64,000 nucleotides of DNA from Usnea hakonensis (taxonomy: Eukaryota > Ascomycota > Lecanoromycetes > Lecanorales > Parmeliaceae): assembly GCA_013423325.1 (NCBI GenBank), contig BLJB01000147.1, forward strand, positions 124,001 through 188,000, given 5' to 3'. Below, one piece after another: positions 9,941 through 21,373 of the stretch. The stretch's first letter is position 1. The number at the start of each line of letters is the position of its first letter. Made by a program: the position numbers and the translations under genes. Under the pieces are notes generated by a model. The model saw only the letters and a list, made by a program, of their open reading frames with translations. It did not search any database and was not told the origin of the DNA.

Positions 9941-11179
9941 TCAAGGGAAAGCTGACGCGGGCACGGTCAGGTTGCCTTGTTTGACCAGCGTCGCAACCGA
10001 GACATGGGGCCAGGTCAGACCGGCGAAGTTGAGGAAGACCATTTGCGAATACTGGATCTGGGTCGCAGTGACGGTGATGTTCGTAGGCGCGGTGATGGCA
10101 TGTGGTGGAGTCACTTGGAAGGTCTCCACCTGGGCGCCCGGATGAGGGGCCGCCGGTATGAGTATCAACGGCGGGGATCCGACCTTCCAGACGGGGACGA
10201 GAAGCTTGTACTGTACCGTGTTGAGCCAGAACTGTGCTGCCATCTGAGCCGCATTGGCGTTGGGCCCGTTGCTGTTGCCGACGAGGAAGGCTATATCGGC
10301 GATTCCACCGCCGATTTCGGGGCTGGCAGGGACCGTGGAGACGGTGAAGGTAGTCGAGCTAGTAATAGTCTTGCCGATATTGTCATTGCGTAACACGGTA
10401 TTTGGATCGCTTAGTATGGCCTGGGTGATGGTTTTCGCGGCAATAAACTTGCTTAGGTCCTGTGGTAATCTTGCCGTATCCGAATTTGATGCGTTTTGGC
10501 TAGCGAACGTAATTTTGGTGCTGGGGCTGCCGATAACGAATGGAGTAATATCTACTGCGGGGATATTTGGCGTTAAGGAGCTAGAGGTGGGCGCCAGGCA
10601 TTGGGCGTTAATAGTCGTACCGTGTGGTATAGATGCCATACGCGCCAGCGATTCGCCTAGATTCGGGTCGGCCGTCGTCGCCGGTACATGCATCCATAGC
10701 CCGGGTTCGAAATGAATTCCGGAGGGTGGGGCATCAGCTTTTCCAGTGCTGGGATTGGTCACGTCGCTGATGGCCTGTACGTAGGGTACGCCGTTGAGAA
10801 AGATGTCAGTCTGCGTACCTAGCCCGCGATTGGGCACGCTGCCAAGGGAGTTGGAGAATGTCAGCGTCTCCTCTGTAAGATTGATTTCCAGGACATTCTC
10901 ATTAGGTGCGGTTGGTGGAGCTGGGGAGACCGGGTTAGGAAATGTCGTCCCGCCGGCGCTGTTTGGGCGGAATATCAAATTGAGGCCGGTTCCTGCAAAG
11001 ATCCCGGCGAAGTTGGACAAGACACCCAGTGTAGGTGGGGCGACGGCGGCCAAGGGAGCAACGGAATTGGCCGAGGTCTGGCTGAGCCTGGCGTCCTGAG
11101 ACTGAATCTCAAACGCAGGTGGAAGACCTATCGTTGCAGGAGACAGATTAAGGAGGGATGAAGTTGCGAGAGCGGCCAT
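9941..11179 (-). CDS. Conserved protein, putative heme-binding/calycin-like
   Basis: Single exon, 412 residues, no signal peptide or membrane segment. Clear sequence blocks are FAGIFAGTGLNLIFRP, NVLEINLTEETLTFS, PNRGLGTQTDIFLNGVPYVQ, PSGIHFEPGLWMHVPATT and RMASIPHGTTINAQ, then a C-terminal beta-rich part. From memory, bacterial and fungal proteins with these blocks (especially GIHFEPGLW and SIPHGTTINAQ) are labelled heme-binding or uncharacterised; the alternating pattern suggests a beta-barrel. I infer neither a ligand nor a pathway. The start at 11179 is the only ATG that precedes all conserved blocks. The neighbouring DNA on both sides is poor in genes. Confidence 0.72.
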   Translation of the reverse strand: MAALATSSLLNLSPATIGLPPAFEIQSQDARLSQTSANSVAPLAAVAPPTLGVLSNFAGIFAGTGLNLIFRPNSAGGTTFPNPVSPAPPTAPNENVLEINLTEETLTFSNSLGSVPNRGLGTQTDIFLNGVPYVQAISDVTNPSTGKADAPPSGIHFEPGLWMHVPATTADPNLGESLARMASIPHGTTINAQCLAPTSSSLTPNIPAVDITPFVIGSPSTKITFASQNASNSDTARLPQDLSKFIAAKTITQAILSDPNTVLRNDNIGKTITSSTTFTVSTVPASPEIGGGIADIAFLVGNSNGPNANAAQMAAQFWLNTVQYKLLVPVWKVGSPPLILIPAAPHPGAQVETFQVTPPHAITAPTNITVTATQIQYSQMVFLNFAGLTWPHVSVATLVKQGNLTVPASAFP

Positions 11180-14116
11180 GGTTGATGAGAATCACTAAAA
11201 GTTCAGTCTCCAAGGCTGTGATGATACTGACAGAAAAGAAAAATGTAGGACTTCCAGGTCTTATAAGCTTTTCTCTCACAATCTATGCAGAAAGTGTGGC
11301 AGATATATGGTCACGTTGTCAGTCTGAGCGAGCTGGCGATTGAGTGAAGCCGAGTCTGCACGATCCAATAGTATGCTTGAGAGATGTCAGCATTCAGGAT
11401 GTAAGACGCCTGGACTGCAACTCGTATCCAGCTTAAAACGCCTTTCTCCAATCATGTCCAATGAATATGTCAGGGTCATGTTAAGCCTAGTAGAACATGT
11501 TAGAGCCACCATTGCGCGCAATTGGGGGCTACTAGTATCTGATAGCTGCGGAGTGCCATAAGAAGACACTGGCTGCTGGTTTATTTCCCTTGATTTTCAT
11601 GGCATGCAGATGCCAATAGGCATGGCTTTTTTTTAGATCGAACGACATGATTTGGCAAATTGAGTGCCACGGATACGACACGAAGTAAACGGCCTAGAAG
11701 ACTCAGTCATGCGGAATGGGTGGGGTAGGGTAACATTTCGTTCAATTTTATATGGTAAAAGAGACGGGGAAGCCAAGTACAACTAAGCGAAGGTATACCC
11801 GAAGAGGGCAGGGGATAGAAAGGAAGCTGGGGACTTTCGGCTATTACCGAGCCCGTACATTAGTGTACTTCAGCCCCCCCCAAGCCCCGGACCGTTCAAG
11901 CTTATGGGGGCAAGCCTTGGTAAGAAACCTAACCCTGCTGTGTATATTATTGATAGCGAGTCTCGTATTCAGACTTTCGGTCAGCCCCACCGACTCACTG
12001 ATGCCAACTTTGCCTTGCAACCGTTTGGGAACATTCGACATGGATGTCGTATTCTTTATTTTCTCGGGTTCCCAAAATAAGTGATTGCATCGGCTCGTGC
12101 CATGACGCTGGAAACAGACCCCAACTCAACCTCCTCATCGATAAGTCTAAGATGAGCGTCGCACTTGAAAAAATCTGACATGGACCACTACCCATCAGAT
12201 GGAAGAGAAGAGAAGAGAAGAGAAGAGAAGAGAAGAGAACCAAGTAGTTCATGTTGTGCTCTGCTTTGAATAAAGGAAGGCTGCGCGGATCTATCTGAGT
12301 AGTACGATGAGTGTGCAAGCCCGTTACTGCGCGGCAGCCACTGGCACCGCGATGGCAAGAAAATTCGGCCGACAGATGTAAAATTGAATGATTCCTGCTT
12401 CCCTTGTCAGGACCTTACACGTGTTTCCGCCATGTGACAGGTGTGACGGAGAAGAAACTTGAGCATGGCTACCTTAATCCTAGACGACCTAGGATAGCCG
12501 AAGCGGGAGGGCTATTTTTTTTACCGAAGATGCATACGCCAATAAGCCTAGATCTCAACCGCTGTGCTTACCAGTGCGCCCGTGGCCGATATGGCTTAGC
12601 ACAGCATAGCACTCTGCTACTAATACGGGCAAGAATCGGTAAGTGCCGGTACCTTGCGTTGAGAGATCTAACACGCCCATCGCACGCCCGGTTGGCCGCC
12701 AAATGTCTACAATCCTCCCGAATGCAGGAGAGAGGAGACTAGCAGATTACCTGTGACCTATTAGTACCTGACCCAACCAATTCTTTATGCTTGGACAGAC
12801 GTGACTACGGATGAGGAAATCCTAGAATAGTAGCCGAAAAAGGATCTCCTCGGTAGTACGTAGCATCTCATCCTTCCTCTACACCTTTTATATTATCGAA
12901 ATCCCTACAAACTTGCTTTATAATTATCTAAAAGAAAGTTAAGGACCAAGTCTAATAGCCAATTAGCCCAGCGGACGATTTCGGGTACGGAACTAATGTG
13001 TCAACTTCAATAAGAGTCCCGTTATTCTCAGTTACAATTTGATACGTAGCATCGAGACATATACGCAGCTTCATATTCGCTTGTCGTCGTAGTAAGATTT
13101 AGTAATCTAGATCCAAATCTAGTATAGTTTAGCGATGTCATTCCAAGTTTTCCGGAAGGATTCTTTAGTCTTTAGGGCGCATGTCCGTTTTCTATGCTTA
13201 CATGTGGACAAGGGTGGGTCGGAAGGGTCAGCTCGCTTGATCTCGCTGACAGGAACATCCTCGTATTTCCAATAGGTGAGACCTTTCGTTGCAACATACT
13301 CGTACAGTACAAGACCAGCTCAAGCCTATACTCGTACATCTCGATTTCCTATTCCAGATAGTTATCGATCAGTCAATTGCGTCAAGAGACTAAAAAGCAG
13401 GCTAAAGACTTGATTCGTCAACAAGTTTTAGACAGAAAGCATTATCGTTCTGGAAAAAATAACAGAGCAAGAGACGCCACAAGCAAAATCTATCTAGGGA
13501 ATTCGGTGCTAGTGCCGCAAAGTCGGACATTTCCTAATCCAGCTACGTGTAAAGAGAGGGCCATGGAATCACGAGCCTTCATCATTGAAGGACTAACTTT
13601 ATTTTTGATCAAAGAAACAGCGGCGGAGGGCCTTTCGACAATTCCAAGGTCTCACACTAAAGAAATGTCTCATAATATCCATGTCACTTTGAAGCGTTTC
13701 GACGTTCCCTCTCTCGAGTGTAGTAAAGGAGAATTTAATGCACTTCCGAAGTACGCTCAGAGATTCCCACTTGCCCTAGTCAAGGTTGCACGCAAGAAAA
13801 ACCTCATCACCGATCTCTCATGTTACGAGTACCGATTAGATGATAATTCTAACAAACGCTGTGACTAGTCAAACCATACCCCTTCGACCCTGTGTAGAGG
13901 AGAAACGTGTTCATGTTCAAGGATCTATCATTGCAGGTATACTCGTAGCCGGACTCGGATCCATCAACTGTTTTCGTAAGAGATACCAAACTTACTCAAA
14001 TGCTGCCTAACAATAATCCCGAACTTGTACGAGGCATTTCCGAGTCTGCTTGAACCCCGTCTCTGGATCTAATGTATAGGCAGCGACCGAAAGATCCCAG
14101 GATGCTTGGACGAATA
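11180..14116. other. Long gene-poor stretch
   Basis: About 2.9 kb without a gene I can support. It contains an (AGAAG)n microsatellite at about 12203-12238 and an open frame at 13377-13868 (163 residues, Lys/Arg-rich) that I do not recognise and that has no intron or family signal. Base composition is close to that of neighbouring intergenic DNA. Confidence 0.5.
12203..12238. repeat. (AGAAG)n pentanucleotide microsatellite
   Basis: About seven tandem copies of a GAGAA/AGAAG unit are seen directly in the sequence within intergenic DNA. Confidence 0.9.
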
Positions 14117-15974
14117 TTAGGGATGGCCGTCCTGGTGGGTAAGGGTAATGTTGTTTGCCTCGCAGTACTTCTTCAACTCTTTCCAACCCTGTCTCTTCGG
14201 TTGACAAAAACCATGCCTATCATCTTCTTCTCTCCATCGAGATTCGATATGAGATAGAGTCGGCAACATGTCCTTCCGGTCCGGTAGGTCTGTGAACATG
14301 GTTTTGATGTCGCTGTTGGAGAACCCAAGTCCCACAAACTCACACGTGAATCCAAATTTCCTAATCCATGCGGGGAGGAAATCAATCAGTCTTTGTGCCA
14401 CAATGATTGTCCCGGTCATTTAAGGGACGAACGTTTTAGCAGCGATTTTCCCAGCATGTTGAAGGACGAGCGTTCTACCAGTGGTTGGCATGTCGACCAC
14501 TATTTAGGGGTAAGCGACCGAACATTACTTAAAACAGACCTTTTTTTCAACTCACTGCACTTTGATAAACCCCACTTTTATTAAAAAGTAGTCAATATAA
14601 AACATGTTCTTCTTAGGAAGATCTATAAGTTCATAACCAAATAAATGCCATTTTTAAAAATTCAATGTACCGCCAAAAGATGTTTTGGTGTGCTGCCAAA
14701 CTTTATTGAACCCAATCTGCCGGACGATAGGATAACCTCCTTCTTGTACAGCATCATAGTGTCGATGACAACCCTTTGCAAAACGCGAAACTGGCGGAGG
14801 CTGCCAATAAAAGGCTCGTTGTTGCGGTAGTTTACACCTTTGAAACATTTTGCCGTGAGCTTCAATGACTTAAGGCTGTCGCCAGCAGACCGCAATTGTG
14901 CTTTCGTGATTCTCCGAGGCTGCCATCGAGCAGAGTAATTGTCGAGCATACCCTCCTCGTTTGTAGACTCAACGTCTGACTGCGTACTTTTAACAGTATC
15001 GTCTTCAGCGCGGGGTTCATGTTTGAGTCTGTCCTGGGCTTCTCCAGCTCGGTGACCTCTCTGTCGGGATACGGGTGTTTTCGAAAATTTACTTGAAACA
15101 CTCTAGCTCTTGAGTTCCCTCAATTAGATCTATTAGTCGATGTCTATTCATGTTTCCGTTAAGGTCAAGTTCGGTGACCCTTAAACTTCTCACGCCGTGG
15201 TTCCTTTCACATGATGTACCCCGGACAAATCGACCTTTTACTCTGCATGCTCGGTAACGGTATGAACAATGAGATCAAACTTGCATCTCCAAACATCTCA
15301 TCTACTTTCTCTGAGCCCACTCAGTAGAAGTTCTTTAGTCTGCTGAATATCCTCATCTTGTTATCTCTACCTGCCCCCACGGATGCAATCAGAGAGCGAA
15401 AGACGGCTCCCCATCCTTTAACATGCCATGGAACTTTCTTTCCATCCTCCGTATGTTCTTCTTCCTTAAAAGGAACATCACCCATTCCAGCCTGAGTTTC
15501 GTCACTGGACGGGATTTCCTCAGTCGATGAATCAGTCTCCCTGGGGTCGACTGTGGCATACCGATATTCTTCGTCACTGTCGTATATGTACAAGATTTCT
15601 AAATTTGGGTATAGAGCCAAGAGCAGGACAGCGAGCGCCACTGCGTCGCCATGAAAAACGTGTGCAGTCCACACGTTCAAGTCGTTCTTCATTAAATCTG
15701 TCAGAGCCGTCTCGCAGACCTTGACAACCCATTCGTGAAAGTCTCGGCTGTACTGATTCTTGATCTTTGCGATTACGGCCGCGTTCTCCCTTCCACAGGG
15801 GCCATTCTTCCTCAGGCTGGGATCTTGTTTAGCTTCGATGGCGGCCTCGTAGCCTCCAAGGGACCCAATCTTCATGGTATGGGGATAGAATTTTGAACCA
15901 AAATTGATCTTTTGCAATGAGCTTGTTTCGCTCTCAAAGCAAAACTCTTTGCTTGCAACGGCGCAATCTACCAT
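14117..15974 (-). pseudogene. Degenerate F-box-like protein gene
   Basis: Minus-strand coding-like pieces in different frames follow one another. 15974-15321 (217 codons) includes LAVLLLALYPNLEILYIYD, the leucine-rich stretch usual in fungal F-box-like proteins. 15101-14990 gives VTELEKPRTDSNMNPALKTI. 14949-14662 gives YSARWQPRRITKAQLRSAGDSLKSL. 14419-14117 gives LIDFLPAWIRKFGFTCEFVG and then a WKELKKYCEANNITLTHQ end. The order and the wording of the pieces (laddered PNLE, LKTIL, SLKSL, LPAWIRKF and the W-E-L-C-I-L tail) match the C-terminal repeats of these proteins. No single intron set joins them all: there is at least one frame change around 14950-15000, and no N-terminal F-box was found upstream. 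The family call is moderate; decay is likely. Confidence 0.42.
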
Positions 15975-16495
15975 GTATAGTTATCACCTTTACTTGAGGC
16001 GAAAGCGAGAACGTGCTGAGCATTTGACACCACTGAACTGGAAAGCACACTGCAATTTTCAGCATAATTACCAAGTGTTTTATCTCCGCATTTCACACCT
16101 TAATCATCGATCCTGCAAAGTCACCGCCAACGACAACATAGATTCTCGGAGATTGATGTTCCCATCGACGCATCAGCATCCTTGGTCCCGTTCCGGGAGT
16201 GTATTACTGCAAGCCCATCTCATCATCTCGTCATGGCTTCTCATGGTCTCCTCCCAGTAGAGCGCTTTGGCAGAACTCATGGGCTCTTTGCCCCGGTTTT
16301 AGTTTGACAGAGGCTACACTTAAAACCCTTCGGGGACGGTTCAGATGAGTCGTGAGTTCCAATTTCACAACACCATGTAACAGTCGACAGAACTACAACC
16401 AAATCATCCAATCTTGCCCTCTAGTCCACCATCTCCTTACCCCAACTCTCGCTGATTTTAAGAAAAGCTATCCATCATCACAAAATATTCTCCAC
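15975..16495. other. Intergenic
   Basis: No recognisable frame. This is where the missing N-terminus of the F-box-like gene would lie, and no F-box motif could be read. Confidence 0.45.
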
Positions 16496-16990
16496 TCAGT
16501 CATAGAACCAATACATAGCCGCATACTGGACCAGAACCGTCGTCCCTTCAAACCCACTGCAGCTCGGCGGTGCCTTCCCCCCTGCCGTCTCAACCCTATA
16601 CACCTCGCTCGACCCCACACTCCCCGCCACAGCCGTCAACGCCCTCCAACCCACAGCTCCGTAACCCTGAGGTCCGGGATCTGCGCCAGCTGGTGCGAGG
16701 ATGTCGCCTATGGCGGACACGTACAGGAGCTTTTCGGCGCCTGGGGATGAGAAAAGATTCCAGGTCGGCACGCCGGCGACTGTGAAGTAGTGGTCGCCGA
16801 TGATGTGCAGGCCCGATGCTTGGATTTGGGCGATCGAGTCGTCGACTTCGTTGCTGGGGAGGGCGTTGAGGTAGGCTTGGCCGTCGCTGATGGACATGTC
16901 GGGCAGGAAGCATGTGGCGTCGAAGAGAGTGGCGGTGGCGCCGATGGATACGGGAGTGCTGCCGGGCAGGAAACACGGATGAGAACCATA
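16496..16990 (-). pseudogene. DUF3455-type secreted protein, N-terminus missing
   Basis: The readable part (about 165 codons) starts near VSIGATATLFDATCFL, continues through ASGLHIIGDHYFTVAGVPTW, VGWRALTAVAGSVGSSEVYR and VETAGGKAPPSCSG, and ends VQYAAMYWFYD then stop. These are the successive landmarks of the DUF3455 family of small secreted fungal proteins, including the HYF block, the EVYRVETAGG block and the QYAA-YWFY end. Family members normally begin with a signal peptide and a G-x-GTQNYTC block. Neither is readable upstream: the frame continues to 17194 with unrelated sequence. Either the first exon is not recognised or the 5' part has been lost. The next remnant starts head-to-head beside it. 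Confidence 0.62.
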
Positions 16991-17219
16991 TTGGCGTGCT
17001 AGGCCTTGGTCGTTACAGGGCTTTTGTATGCAGAAAATGAGGAAGCGAATAGTAGCAAGATGTGTGTGGGTGGTAATGCGAGGAGATAAATCTTGGAGAA
17101 AATGCACCTGGAATGATAGAAGAGGCTCTGTTCGTAGCCTTGGACTTCTTATACAGCTCTGAATGTGATACAAAAAGGAATGATTGTGGACCATGCTCTT
17201 CTTATACGCTCTTGCACGC

Positions 17220-17850
17220 TCAAACCAGGGTCAGAAGACCAGTCGTGGAGGATTCAACCAAGAACCTCGCCGCCGCTACCTCGGAAAAGAACCCTACGGC
17301 CTCCTTCCAACTTTACATCATCCACCCAGATAGACAGGGCGGTGGCGTCTTCCGCATCCTCAAGGCCGAGGGGTTGACTCGTTTATTCTCCCCGCAGGCC
17401 GTTGATGTGCGAAACAGCCACGAGTCCGACCTCAAGGTCCCACCAGAAGTCTTCAAGGGTAGGAACACGGCTAGGGGAAAGCTGCTCGACGTTCACGCCG
17501 CGATAGGACGCGCTTACGTACGATGTGAGAGTGACATCCTGCACGACCCGCGCTCAGCAGATGCCAACGCCAATGTGGCAATTCAAGAGCTCAAAGACCG
17601 GCTCAAAGATCCCGCAGGCTTGGGTGAGCATGTACCTGGGTTCGTGTTTAAAGAAAACACGATATTGCTGATGAACAACGCACGGTATCTGCACTCTCGC
17701 ATCAACATCAGGGATCCTAGATGCTGGTTGCGGCGACTGCGTTTTCATGGTACAACCTGGGCGGTGAAGGAGTCGGAAGAGGCAATGGGTCCTTGGATGG
17801 ATGGAGTGTCTCTTGTGTCTGTTTCCGCAGCTGCTCCTCCACAGTCTTAG
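17220..17850 (+). pseudogene. TauD/clavaminate synthase-like dioxygenase, C-terminal remnant
   Basis: The frame 17113-17850 carries a recognisable second half of a Fe(II)/2-oxoglutarate dioxygenase. IIHPDRQGGGVFRIL resembles the mid-domain GG loop. ENTILLMNNARYLHSRINI contains the histidine expected as the distal iron ligand, and RDPRCWLRRLRF contains the arginine that would bind 2-oxoglutarate. The H-x-D/E pair that supplies the other two iron ligands normally lies well upstream and is absent; the sequence before about 17220 does not look like this family. I read it as a 5'-truncated relic that still has a long open frame. Confidence in the family is moderate because it rests on the last 70 residues. 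Confidence 0.48.
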
Positions 17851-18382
17851 CTAGTTGATGGACGTGACGATTTCTGCCATAGTCCTTTTCCACAGCGGGC
17901 AGAAGCAACTCTGCTTCCCGAAAGGGGTGAGTAATTGCTAGAATCCAGTCTCCTCGTTCGAGATTAGCTCACAGAATATGGGGTAGTAACTCACACCCAT
18001 TCTCGGATAGCGTACCGTGCGGGGAGGAAAGTGAGTTACTATTACCTCCGGGGGCGCATGAGGTACGTAATTAGGGCAATATCTAGGTATTGATCACCCC
18101 TGTTCGGGGGCTGCATCACCTAGCCCGCACCCCAAAAGCTTGTTACTCTAACCGTCGGGGTGAGCACTCGGACTTAATGTGGGGCCAAATGACAAACTTT
18201 TCTGACCTCGTCCACCGCCTCGACGTCGTAGCTCGAGACCCAAATTTGGCGCGATGACTCACAAGAGCTCTCCTGTAGGACGAGAGGTCTCTACTAAACA
18301 TTCATTCCCACCCTGATGGCTAATGCTGAGTCCATCGAGCTCCAAGCACAAAAGAACATCCAATTCCATCAGTCAAAGAACA
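17851..18382. other. Intergenic
   Basis: No supported gene. It contains GC-rich short inverted segments near 17915-18110 (GGGGTGAGT...ACTCACACCCC type) but no regular repeat. The end holds the promoter and 5' leader of the GNAT gene at 18383. Confidence 0.4.
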
Positions 18383-19042
18383 ATGTCGCCAACCCATCAA
18401 ATATCTCTCCTCCACCCACCAGGCGCCTCAGTCCTAAAAGCTCGCATTCCTGTACCAACTGCGGCTTCCGAATACGACGAAGCAATCCCATCTCTATTCT
18501 ACTCCGCCCTGCGCGTCCGAATTCTAGTCTTCCATCACGAACAGCACTGCGACCCGGACAAGGAAATCGACGCCGACGACCCGGTAAGCTGGCATTGGGT
18601 GATGTTCGGTACGTCCGTAAGCACAGGCGCGTTGGACATTCCCGCAGCGACTATGCGTCTCATCCCTGCGCAACCCCATCCTACCGCGGACGATGAGAGG
18701 GCAGAAGACGGCCCGTATTACGCAGGAAGTATACTTTGGGACCATCAGGAGCCGTATGCCGTTATTGGACGGGTGGCTACAGTCAAGAGGTTTAGAGGGT
18801 TGGGGTATGGGAGGATGCTGGTCGAGGCGGCGCTTGAGTGGGCGGGAAATAATGCTGGCTCTATGGTGCTGGAAGCGAAGCCGGGGTCGGAGTGGAAGGG
18901 CTTGGTGCTCGCGCATGCGCAAGTCCCTGTTGAGGAGTGGTATAAAAGAATGGGATTTGAGACGGATGCTGGGATGGGGTTGTGGCTTGAAGAGGGGATC
19001 GAGCATGTTGCTATGTGGAAGAGAGTTGACTTGAAGCCTTGA
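18383..19042 (+). CDS. GNAT-family N-acetyltransferase
   Basis: Single exon, 219 residues. The acetyl-CoA-binding motif A is clear: YAVIGRVATVKRFRGLGYGR followed by MLVEAALEWA, i.e. V-A-V then R-G-x-G-x-G/R. The C-terminal WYKRMGFETDAGMGLWLEEG is motif B, where the GNAT Tyr/Phe face normally sits. The early VRILVFHHEQHCDPDKEIDADD stretch matches the substrate-side helix of the ElaA/glucosamine-6-phosphate-type fungal GNATs. I chose the ATG at 18383 (A at -3) rather than 18323, whose extra 20 residues are low-complexity Ser/Lys. It is the only intact gene between 11.2 and 24.5 kb. The substrate is unknown. Confidence 0.85.
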   Translation: MSPTHQISLLHPPGASVLKARIPVPTAASEYDEAIPSLFYSALRVRILVFHHEQHCDPDKEIDADDPVSWHWVMFGTSVSTGALDIPAATMRLIPAQPHPTADDERAEDGPYYAGSILWDHQEPYAVIGRVATVKRFRGLGYGRMLVEAALEWAGNNAGSMVLEAKPGSEWKGLVLAHAQVPVEEWYKRMGFETDAGMGLWLEEGIEHVAMWKRVDLKP

Positions 19043-19526
19043 AATGATTTAGGGCGGTAATGGCTTGAAGAAGTCGGTGGGCATTGAGCGACAAGGGTCT
19101 CGAAAAGTGTGATTACGGTGTTCTAGAGCCCAATGTCATATCTATCGCCGTCTTGCCTCTGGCTTCTCTCGAAAACCACATCAGACAACAGGAAATCACA
19201 CATGGCTACGACTCTTACAATCGCCAGGACTGAAGCCTGTATTGAGTGAAGGGTAGTGTGCGATGATGACATTGCAATGGCCGCCCTACCACAGCTCTGA
19301 CTAACAGTGCTCTCACGAATTCAATCTGCTCTGCCAGTTCTGCGTCATCAAGAGGAAATAACAGTCACAGTCTAGAGGGTTACTTAGGCGCCATAAATTC
19401 CGGACACGCAGATAGTCTACTCTATAGAGTGCTTTGGAAGAGGCATTCAGGCCAGTCCTACCGACTCGCCCCAAAGTTGACGATTGACAAAACACTAGGT
19501 CTCTTGATCTCATCTTCTTGATTGGT
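19043..19526. other. Intergenic
   Basis: This spacer lies between convergent 3' ends (GNAT + and CorA-like -). No coding frame is supported. Confidence 0.45.
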
Positions 19527-21373
19527 CTAGCATTGTCCAAAATCTTTGTCTTTAGCAGCATTTCGAGATTTTCGGAACAGATAAAATGCGAATGCCAGTC
19601 CGGTACACGGAATCGTTGCACAATCCAGATCCAAAATCGTGATGTGTCCTGGAGCCAGGCATTTGAGCTAAAGAATGGCATAGATAAGAGAGCCTGCAAT
19701 TTTTCCCTCGTCAAATAAAGTACTTCACGGAATGTAACATATCAGAGGCATACCGCGAATGATGTACCCGGAAGGAAGAACATTGTCAAAATCGCTATCT
19801 TCATTGATGTCAGCCTAGGTTCGCGTAAATCTGTGAAGCCCTCTGTACCGTCTTCATTGACAAGCTATCTTTTTTCATGCTCTCTGATAGCCTATGCGTT
19901 TTAAGAGCAAGATCTTGGGAGATTTTGGTTTCCTCTTGGGTGGCTTTCATGATCTCCTGCATGGCTAAACCATTTGCGACCATCACACGATCGTTGCCTA
20001 GTTAAATGCGATTGAAGAGCTTGGGCATTTGTCAGCTCAACAGCTTCAGACTCCTTTTTGATTCTCTCACCAAGGCCAGACTATTCTGGGTTTTCTTCTC
20101 AAGCTCGAGCTCAAAGTCTTTGGCGGCTTTCAGTTGTGAGGCTATTTGATTGAAGCCATCCTCAACTCGCTCAAGATTAGCTCCGGGTGGGCAGATTGAT
20201 TGGTGATGCTTGACGATCCCACTTATCATATCTCCAACTGAGGTCAACTCTGAAGTGTATCGGTGAAGATGCGAAGCGATGGCATGAAGTGCGCGGTTGA
20301 TCTCCTGATGAGGCGATGTAGTTGCAAGCTGTGGCGCCTGGTCATCTTGGAGACAAACTTCCTTCAAGTTGTGAGTGAGATAAACTGTTGCGAAGGCTCT
20401 ATGCTTACATATGCAATTAACTGCTCATGTATGCTGTTGAGTGCGTTCATCCACCACCTCATGGCACTCGTCAGGTAAACGAGATGGATAAAGAAAGATC
20501 AGCACTAGTATGGCCATTTCCACTGTCGTTCAAGATCTCCTTGATACGTTTCTCCGGTTCCTGTACTGTCTTTGGCCATCTGCCATCGATGAAATTCACA
20601 GCCAGCAATCTTGTTGTACGATCCCCATCTGTGTATCTGAAGCTGAGTGCGATCTGAGAGCCTCTAATGTCAACCTTTTGGTCTGGGAGATGTAAGTAGT
20701 GGAGTGGGTTCATCTGATTGCTGCCCATTCTACTAGTAGCATGGCCATCCTGAGTATCTGTACAAAGTACCTGGATCCGAATTGGTAAGATATACCAGCA
20801 GTCTTTCTCAATGGCACCGGATCCGGAGAGTGTGCTGCTAAACCGACGCCCAGACGGCAGGAAGAATCTTGACAAAGCGAAGACGAAGTCCAGGGGAATG
20901 TCCAGGGTTGATAGGATGTGCTCTAATGCTGCCTTTGAGATGCGTAGCTTGGCGCCATCATTTGGCACTACCGTAGTTCTTTTCTTCACGAGAAACTTGT
21001 TTACAAAGCTTGGGTACTATGAATACATGACTTCTTGTAGATTCGCAAATGTGTCAGGGACTTACAAGCAACTGTACTGGTCGATGGCACTGGTGGGGGA
21101 CTGTTTGGACGGATCAAATTAGTCTGAAAGTATGTGTTGATAGCATCAGACTCTCGAATTTACCGTGAAAGATGTTAGTTGCTCCTCGTCCAGCGTCATG
21201 TCTACTAAAGCTAACGCGTCGTCAGAATTCACAGAACTGTGACCGCTTCCCAATTCGAACAAGCACAGACTAGCTCCGAGCTCTCTGATAGCCAAAGACC
21301 GAACATCTGTATCCTCAGATAGAATATTCCTGGCAACAGTCTCAAATGCATGGTCAATCTCGTGACCGCACAC
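19527..21373 (-). pseudogene. CorA-like fungal membrane protein gene, frame broken
   Basis: Reading the minus strand gives successive exons of the large fungal family with a C-terminal CorA-like domain. These are ILSEDTDVRSLAIRELGASL (21373 side), IPLDFVFALSRFFLP, MNPLHYLHLPDQKVDIRGSQ, AVNFIDGRWPKTVQEP, MRWWMNALNSIHEQLIAYE, a long helix (HQSICPPGANLERVEDGFNQ...), RVMVANGLAMQEIMKATQEE, then two membrane segments: IAILTMFFLPGTSFAALLSM and TIPCTGLAFAFYLFR. Introns with GT...AG ends join most pieces, including a 50-nt one before IAILTM and one between GTSFA and ALLSM. Between FWIWIVQ and TIPCTG the frame is off by one base, as if one A of an A-run were missing; with it the frame would end at TAG 19527-19529. 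A further unexplained shift lies near 20480. The N-terminal exons are not resolved. The family normally has the two TM segments at the very end, as here; ion transport is inferred only. Confidence 0.62.

Noticed and set aside
13377..13868. 163-codon plus-strand ORF
   Set aside because: Starts mid-sequence in AT-rich DNA, no recognisable family, no splice or promoter support.
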